Part shown: positions 1 to 12,028 of the stretch, piece by piece
Position numbering within the stretch: position 1 is the first letter of the stretch
Layout of the letters: each line of letters begins with the position of its first letter
Assembly (NCBI GenBank): GCA_003485715.1
Contig: DNIF01000187.1
Coordinates: forward strand, 1 to 12,028
Direction: 5' to 3'
Source of the DNA: Gammaproteobacteria bacterium
GTDB taxonomy: Bacteria > Pseudomonadota > Gammaproteobacteria > UBA7966
DNA length: 12,028 nucleotides
Position numbers and translations under genes: made by a program
The notes under the pieces: model-generated
The model's database searches: none
Seen by the model: the letters and a program-made list of their open reading frames with translations, nothing else
What the model was told of the DNA's origin: nothing

Positions 1-4154
<4,154 letters not shown>

Positions 4155-4202
4155 GGCGCCGGCGCTGCTCGCTGGGATACACGCCTGCATCTTTTCGCGC
4201 GC

Positions 4203-4222
4203 GGCAGCACGCAGTTGCTGCC
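4203..4222 (+). other. Small hairpin upstream of rpoC ribosome binding site
   Basis: A perfect 7-base inverted repeat (GGCAGCA at 4203-4209, TGCTGCC at 4216-4222) surrounds a 6-base loop in the 84-base rpoB-rpoC spacer. It ends three bases before the rpoC Shine-Dalgarno sequence, which stays outside the stem. There is no T-run after it, so it is not a terminator. It could be an mRNA processing or stability element, or chance in GC-rich DNA. Confidence 0.4.
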
Positions 4223-4225
4223 TTG

Positions 4226-4233
4226 AAGGAGGT
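4226..4233 (+). promoter_or_regulatory. Shine-Dalgarno sequence of rpoC
   Basis: AAGGAGGT is a perfect 8-base match to the anti-Shine-Dalgarno end of 16S rRNA, five bases before the ATG at 4239. It fixes the rpoC start and is far stronger than anything in front of rpsL, rpsG or fusA in this window. Confidence 0.93.
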
Positions 4234-4238
4234 AGACC

Positions 4239-8474
<4,236 letters not shown>

Positions 8475-8543
8475 GCTTGCAGGGTAAAGTCGACCAGCGC
8501 AGTCGGGTCACAGGGTGTTTGCGATGGCCAGATAAGGGTCCGA

Positions 8544-8579
8544 AAGCCCGCCCTCCTGCCTCGGCAGGAGGGCGGGCTT
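8544..8579 (+). terminator. Hairpin terminator after rpoC
   Basis: The arms 8544-8560 and 8563-8579 are perfect 17-base complements. In RNA this gives about 16 base pairs closed by a CUCG loop (8560-8563), preceded by AAA and ending in CTT. The stem is very GC-rich and lies 69 bases after the rpoC stop, as expected for the end of the beta operon. The T-run is poor (TT, then CCGC), so termination may be partial, may need Rho, or the hairpin may instead protect the 3' end. The outline is symmetrical, so it would also fold in minus-strand RNA. Confidence 0.75.
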
Positions 8580-8654
8580 CCGCAGCGTCCAGGCGGCCAA
8601 GGGCGCTCAGCTCCGAGGTGACTCGGCGCGTACCCCCTCAGCATGTCCATCTGT

Positions 8655-8687
8655 CTTGGGGCCGGTGAATTTCGCCGGTTAACCAAG
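8655..8687. repeat. Bulged inverted repeat of unknown role
   Basis: The outer arms CTTGG (8655-8659) and CCAAG (8683-8687) enclose the inner arms CCGGTG (8662-8667) and CGCCGG (8673-8678). Two G-T pairs continue the stem and an AA bulge (8681-8682) interrupts it; the loop is AATTT. As DNA, the core 8662-8678 is a 17-base near-palindrome (CCGGTGAA-T-TTCGCCGG, one mismatch), like an operator. It has no T-run, so it is not a terminator. It lies 140 bases upstream of the rpsL -35 box, too far for a simple repressor site. It could be an RNA structure or a protein-binding site. Confidence 0.5.
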
Positions 8688-8826
8688 ATGAAGCTGTATG
8701 GGTCAGCCTCTCTCCGATCCCCTGCCGCAGGCTGGCGGGCTCGCCCAAGTGGGGCTGGCTGGCCCTGACTCTGGAGTGGTCGCCGACCTGCCAGGATTCC
8801 GACCCCTCCGGCTACGTCCCCAGCGG

Positions 8827-8856
8827 TTGACATCGCTTAGCCCCTATCCGTACCAT
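8827..8856 (+). promoter_or_regulatory. Sigma70-type promoter of rpsL-rpsG-fusA
   Basis: A perfect -35 box TTGACA (8827-8832) is followed after 18 bases by TACCAT (8851-8856), which matches four of six positions of the -10 consensus including both key ends. Transcription would start near 8862-8865, giving a leader of about 92 bases before the rpsL ATG. It sits downstream of the rpoC terminator, which fits an independent promoter for the str operon. No A/T-rich upstream element is seen. Confidence 0.7.
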
Positions 8857-8864
8857 TCCGCTTC

Positions 8865-8900
8865 TTCGCGACAGGCCGCAGTTGGCGGGCCTGTCGCGAA
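8865..8900 (+). promoter_or_regulatory. Leader hairpin of rpsL, terminator-like
   Basis: A perfect 13-base inverted repeat (TTCGCGACAGGCC at 8865-8877, its complement at 8888-8900) has a 10-base loop. TCTTTCT (8901-8907) follows immediately, so it resembles an intrinsic terminator. It begins at about the predicted transcription start. It could act as an attenuator for the ribosomal protein operon, stop read-through from rpoBC, or serve as a 5'-end stem that stabilises the mRNA. A predicted attenuator leader ahead of rpsL in Pseudomonas is known to me from memory; I cannot test whether this one is related. Confidence 0.6.
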
Positions 8901-8907
8901 TCTTTCT

Positions 8908-8930
8908 GGACCCCTGGAATCGGGGGCTCC
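8908..8930 (+). promoter_or_regulatory. Second leader hairpin of rpsL
   Basis: GGACCCC (8908-8914) can pair with GGGG (8923-8926) and TCC (8928-8930), leaving C8927 as a one-base bulge and an 8-base loop. It follows the first leader hairpin directly and leaves 24 unpaired bases, starting GCAAAATTCG, before the rpsL start. It may keep the start region open or be a protein-binding structure; this is a prediction from pairing alone. Confidence 0.4.
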
Positions 8931-8954
8931 GCAAAATTCGAGAACCCTCTGCGT

Positions 8955-9329
8955 ATGGCGACTATCAACCAGCTCGTCCGGAAGCCTCGTCGGCGTGTCA
9001 AGGCCAAGAGCACAGTACCGGCGCTCGAATCCTGTCCCCAGAAGCGGGGGGTGTGCACCCGTGTCTACACGACGACTCCGAAGAAGCCGAACTCTGCGCT
9101 TCGGAAGGTGGCTCGCGTCCGCCTCACCAATGGGCAGGAAGTCACGTCGTATATCGGCGGTGAAGGCCACAACCTGCAGGAACACTCGGTCATCCTCATC
9201 CGCGGCGGCCGCGTGAAGGATTTGCCCGGGGTTCGCTACCACACCGTTCGTGGAACCCTGGACACCTCCGGCGTGACCGCGCGGCGCCAGGGGCGCTCGA
9301 AGTATGGCGCCAAGCGTCCCAAGTCCTGA
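8955..9329 (+). CDS. rpsL: 30S ribosomal protein S12
   Basis: S12 sits at the decoding centre of the small ribosomal subunit and helps control accuracy of tRNA selection. At 124 residues it has exactly the usual length, and it matches E. coli S12 along its whole length from MATINQLVRKPR to SKYGAKRPKS. K43 (in TTPKKPNSA), K88 and P91 (in GRVKDLPG) are the wild-type residues whose change gives streptomycin resistance or dependence, so this copy predicts a sensitive ribosome. D89 is the aspartate that RimO modifies in other bacteria. The ATG at 8955 is fixed by homology. Only a weak GAG(AA) at 8940-8944 could act as Shine-Dalgarno. It is the first gene of the str operon, with its own promoter and structured leader, and rpsG follows after 32 bases. 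Confidence 0.99.
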   Translation: MATINQLVRKPRRRVKAKSTVPALESCPQKRGVCTRVYTTTPKKPNSALRKVARVRLTNGQEVTSYIGGEGHNLQEHSVILIRGGRVKDLPGVRYHTVRGTLDTSGVTARRQGRSKYGAKRPKS

Positions 9330-9361
9330 CCGTAACAGACTGATCACCGAGCCTAGATCCC

Positions 9362-9832
9362 ATGTCCCGTAGAAGAGTCGTTGCCAAGCGCGAAGTCCTG
9401 CCGGATCCCAAGTTTCTCGACATCACTGTCACGAAGTTCGTGAACATGGTGATGAATGATGGAAAGAAGTCCACGGCGGAACAGATTGTTTATGGTGCTT
9501 TGGAGCAATTGGGCACACGTCTGAAGGGTGACGGTGCCGAATTTTTCCGGCAGGCGCTCGACAACGTCAGGCCGCGCGTCGAGGTGAAAGCCCGGCGCGT
9601 TGGCGGTGCGACTTACCAGGTTCCGGTCGAGGTGCGTGCGAGCCGCCGCACTGCGCTGGCCATGCGGTGGGTTGTCGACGCTGCCCGCAAGCGGGGCGAG
9701 AAGACCATGGGCCTGCGTTTGGCAGCGGAGCTTGCTGACGCGTTCGACAACAAGGGCAACGCGGTCAAGAAGCGCGAAGACACGCATCGAATGGCCGAGG
9801 CCAACCGAGCATTCTCGCACTACCGCTGGTAA
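9362..9832 (+). CDS. rpsG: 30S ribosomal protein S7
   Basis: S7 is the primary assembly protein of the head of the small subunit; it binds the 3' major domain of 16S rRNA and lies near the E and P tRNA sites. At 156 residues it has the usual full length. It starts MSRRRVVAKREVLPDPKF and ends in AEANRAFSHYRW. The conserved blocks VNMVMNDGKKSTAE, NVRPRVEVKARRVGGATYQVPVEV and AMRWVVDAARKRGEKTM are all intact. In E. coli, S7 represses its own operon by binding the spacer between rpsL and rpsG; here that spacer is only 32 bases. The ATG is fixed by homology; the only upstream purine core is GAG at 9350-9352, so translation may depend on coupling to rpsL. Confidence 0.99.
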   Translation: MSRRRVVAKREVLPDPKFLDITVTKFVNMVMNDGKKSTAEQIVYGALEQLGTRLKGDGAEFFRQALDNVRPRVEVKARRVGGATYQVPVEVRASRRTALAMRWVVDAARKRGEKTMGLRLAAELADAFDNKGNAVKKREDTHRMAEANRAFSHYRW

Positions 9833-9879
9833 GGCAGTCGCTGAAAGACCCTCCACCATTCAATCCCGGAATAGCCCAC

Positions 9880-11985
9880 GTGCCCCGCACAACGCCTATC
9901 GAGCGCTACCGTAACATCGGCATCAGCGCCCACATCGACGCCGGCAAGACCACGACGACAGAGCGTGTCCTGTTCTACACCGGACGCTCGCATAAGCTCG
10001 GCGAGGTGCATGACGGCGCTGCAACCATGGATTGGATGGAGCAGGAGCAGGAGCGGGGGATCACCATTACTTCCGCAGCCACTACCTGCTTCTGGTCGGG
10101 AATGGCGCGGCAATTCCCGGAGCACCGGGTCAACATCATCGATACGCCTGGCCACGTCGATTTCACCATCGAGGTGGAGAGGTCACTCCGAGTGCTGGAC
10201 GGGGCGGTGATGCTCTTCTGTGCAGTCGGAGGGGTAGAGCCACAGTCAGAGACTGTCTGGCGTCAGGCCAACAAGTACAAGGTCCCGCGACTTGCCTTCG
10301 TCAACAAGATGGACCGTTCTGGGGCGAATTTCCTGCGTGTAGTGGGCCAGATCCGCACTCGCCTTGCCGGTAATCCGGTGCCGATGCAGCTTCCGATCGG
10401 TGCCGAGGACACCTTCTCGGGTGTGGTCGACCTCGTGAAGATGCAGGCAATCCTTTGGGACGACGCCACCCAGGGTATGTCGTTCACCTACGCCGAGATC
10501 CCGGAAGCGATGCGGGCGGAGTGTCAGAAGTGGCACGAAAACCTGGTGGAGGCTGCTGCGGAGAGCGATGAGGCGCTGACGGAACGCTACCTGAGCGGTG
10601 AGTCGCTCACGGAGGAGGAGATAAAGCGGGGCATCCGTGCCCGTGTCCTCGCTGGCGAGATCGTTGCTGTCTTCTGTGGCTCGGCCTTCAAGAACAAGGG
10701 CGTTCAGGCCGTGCTCGATGGTGTGATCGAGTACCTTCCTGCGCCGACAGACATTCCGCCGGTCAAAGGGACGCTTGACGACGCAGCCGAGACCGAGATT
10801 ACCCGCGAGGCGTCCGACGAGGCTCCATTTTCGGCGTTGGCCTTCAAGATCGCTACGGATCCGTTTGTCGGAACGCTCACATTTATCCGCGTCTACAGCG
10901 GTGTGCTCAATTCGGGCGACACGCTGTTCAATCCGGTGAAAGGGCGGCGCGAGCGCATCGGGCGCATCCTGCAGATGCACGCCAACACGCGTGAGGAGAT
11001 TAAAGAGGTGCGCGCGGGTGACATCGCGGCCGCCCTCGGTCTCAAGGATGTCACTACCGGAGACACCCTCTGCGATACCGACAATGTGATCACGCTCGAG
11101 CGAATGGACTTCCCCGAGCCGGTTATCGCGGTCGCCGTTGAGCCGAAGACCAAAACTGATCAGGAACGGATGGGCCTGGCGCTGCAGAAGTTGGCGCAGG
11201 AGGATCCTTCCTTCCGGGTTCATACGGATCAGGAGTCTGGTCAGACAATCATCGCCGGTATGGGTGAGTTGCATCTCGACATCATCGTCGACCGCATGCG
11301 GCGGGAGTTCAAGGTGGAGGCCAACGTTGGTAAGCCTCAGGTTGCTTACCGCGAGACCATCCGGCGGGTGGTTGAAAAGGCCGAGGGCAAGTTCGTTCGC
11401 CAGTCGGGCGGTCGGGGTCAGTATGGCCATGTGGTTCTGAAGCTCGAGCCACTCCCCCCGGGTAGTGGATTCGTGTTCGAGAATGGAATCGTCGGCGGTG
11501 TCGTCCCCAAGGAATACGTTCCTGCCGTGCAGAAGGGCGTGGAAGAGCAGCTCCGCAATGGGGTCATTGCCGGGTTCCCCGTGGTTGATATCAAGGTCAC
11601 CATTTTCGATGGCTCCTACCACGATGTGGACTCCAATGAAATGGCGTTCAAGATCGCCGGTTCCATGGGGGTCAAGGAAGGAGCGAAACTCGGTAGTCCT
11701 GCCCTGCTTGAGCCCATCATGAAGGTCGAGGTTGTTACCCCGGAGGACTACCTCGGGACCGTCAACGGTGACCTCAATCGGCGTCGCGGTGTTCTTCAGG
11801 GTACAGAGGATGTCCCTGCTGGCCGGGTTATCCGTGCCGAGGTGCCGTTGTCTGAGATGTTTGGCTACGCAACGGATCTGCGCTCTGCTACTCAGGGTCG
11901 GGCCTCCTATTCCATGGAGTTCTCTCACTACGCGGAAGCGCCTACCAACGTCGCCGAAGGAATCATCAAGGCATCACAGAAGTAA
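9880..11985 (+). CDS. fusA: Elongation factor G (translocation GTPase)
   Basis: EF-G drives movement of mRNA and tRNAs through the ribosome and, with RRF, helps recycle ribosomes. The 701 residues compare with 704 in E. coli. The GTP-binding motifs are complete: AHIDAGKT at 17-24, RGITIT at 59-64 with switch I T62, DTPGH at 88-92 with catalytic H92, NKMD at 142-145 and GSA at 267-269. Domain II has SALAFKIATDPFVG, domain III has GMGELHLDIIVDRM, domain IV has QSGGRGQYGHV and its tip region SYHDVDSNEMAFK, and domain V has PLSEMFGYATDLRS. The start is GTG: it aligns exactly with the E. coli start MARTTPI, and no nearby ATG fits. No clear Shine-Dalgarno exists; the best is GGA at 9868-9870. The gene lies 47 bases after rpsG in the same operon. 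It is the canonical EF-G rather than a divergent paralogue. Confidence 0.98.
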   Translation: MPRTTPIERYRNIGISAHIDAGKTTTTERVLFYTGRSHKLGEVHDGAATMDWMEQEQERGITITSAATTCFWSGMARQFPEHRVNIIDTPGHVDFTIEVERSLRVLDGAVMLFCAVGGVEPQSETVWRQANKYKVPRLAFVNKMDRSGANFLRVVGQIRTRLAGNPVPMQLPIGAEDTFSGVVDLVKMQAILWDDATQGMSFTYAEIPEAMRAECQKWHENLVEAAAESDEALTERYLSGESLTEEEIKRGIRARVLAGEIVAVFCGSAFKNKGVQAVLDGVIEYLPAPTDIPPVKGTLDDAAETEITREASDEAPFSALAFKIATDPFVGTLTFIRVYSGVLNSGDTLFNPVKGRRERIGRILQMHANTREEIKEVRAGDIAAALGLKDVTTGDTLCDTDNVITLERMDFPEPVIAVAVEPKTKTDQERMGLALQKLAQEDPSFRVHTDQESGQTIIAGMGELHLDIIVDRMRREFKVEANVGKPQVAYRETIRRVVEKAEGKFVRQSGGRGQYGHVVLKLEPLPPGSGFVFENGIVGGVVPKEYVPAVQKGVEEQLRNGVIAGFPVVDIKVTIFDGSYHDVDSNEMAFKIAGSMGVKEGAKLGSPALLEPIMKVEVVTPEDYLGTVNGDLNRRRGVLQGTEDVPAGRVIRAEVPLSEMFGYATDLRSATQGRASYSMEFSHYAEAPTNVAEGIIKASQK

Positions 11986-12017
11986 ATCAGTTTCCCTGGA
12001 TCCACAGAGTTCAGTCG

Positions 12018-12024
12018 AAGAGGA
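12018..12024 (+). promoter_or_regulatory. Possible ribosome binding site of next gene
   Basis: AAGAGGA lies 33 bases after the fusA stop and four bases before the window ends. It would suit a start codon just beyond the edge. In Gammaproteobacteria fusA is commonly followed by tuf or rpsJ, so this probably serves one of them. There is no hairpin terminator in 11986-12028, which fits continued transcription. Confidence 0.4.
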
Positions 12025-12028
12025 CCCG

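Larger units (their letters stand above)
8475..8954. other. Non-coding gap between rpoC and rpsL
   Basis: These 480 bases contain no protein I can recognise on either strand; short open frames here have no family resemblance and mostly run into rpsL or rpoC out of frame. The contents in order are a terminator hairpin (8544-8579), a short stem with a GTGA loop (CCGAG 8613-8617, CTCGG 8622-8626), a longer bulged hairpin (8655-8687), about 140 bases of GC-rich sequence with only small stems (8688-8826), a promoter (8827-8856) and the rpsL leader. The stretch 8580-8826 has no clear role and could hide a small RNA, but I see no promoter for one. Confidence 0.75.

Noticed and set aside
4156..4165. 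Perfect 10-base palindrome GCGCCGGCGC just after rpoB
   Set aside because: It is short and made only of G and C, with no loop and no T-run; expected by chance in this composition.
8698..9216. Possible plus-strand gene of 172 codons starting in the gap
   Set aside because: It overlaps most of rpsL in another frame and crosses the promoter and leader hairpins. The sequence is proline- and serine-rich with no motif.
10246..11928. Minus-strand open frame of 560 codons inside fusA
   Set aside because: Antisense shadow of EF-G. The translation is repetitive in R, L, D and H with no known motif, and the coding strand is plainly constrained.

Overview
This window is a conserved stretch of a bacterial chromosome. 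It holds the end of the rpoBC (beta operon) and the start of the str operon, in the order rpoB (5' end cut off), rpoC, rpsL, rpsG, fusA, all on the + strand. The proteins resemble Gammaproteobacteria throughout. RpoB has the long proteobacterial form, RpoC carries the insertion inside the trigger loop, S12 has 124 residues, and EF-G begins like the E. coli protein. Base composition is GC-rich (roughly 60% by eye). I cannot name a genus; details such as the 'DVGLQAAFKSVFPIISYSGN' stretch near the start of RpoB suggest a non-enteric gammaproteobacterium.

Layout: 1-4154 is rpoB, missing about 32 N-terminal residues. An 84-base spacer follows, with a small hairpin and a perfect Shine-Dalgarno sequence. 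4239-8474 is rpoC. 8475-8954 is a 480-base non-coding gap. It holds a strong terminator-type hairpin, a second bulged hairpin of unknown role, a sigma70-type promoter and a leader of about 92 bases with two further hairpins. 8955-9329 is rpsL, 9362-9832 rpsG, and 9880-11985 fusA with a GTG start. The last 43 bases end in a purine-rich stretch that may be the ribosome binding site of the next gene, commonly tuf or rpsJ; that gene is not visible.

Together the genes make the two large RNA polymerase subunits, two proteins of the small ribosomal subunit and the translocation factor of elongation. The terminator and separate promoter suggest that rpsL-rpsG-fusA can be transcribed independently of rpoBC.

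I found no mobile element, CRISPR array, tRNA, rRNA or unfamiliar protein gene, and no convincing evidence of a new system. The points worth a second look are a 59-residue lineage-type insertion in RpoB, the hairpin placed at the expected 5' end of the rpsL transcript, the unexplained dyad at 8655-8687, and the lack of clear Shine-Dalgarno sequences in front of rpsL, rpsG and fusA.
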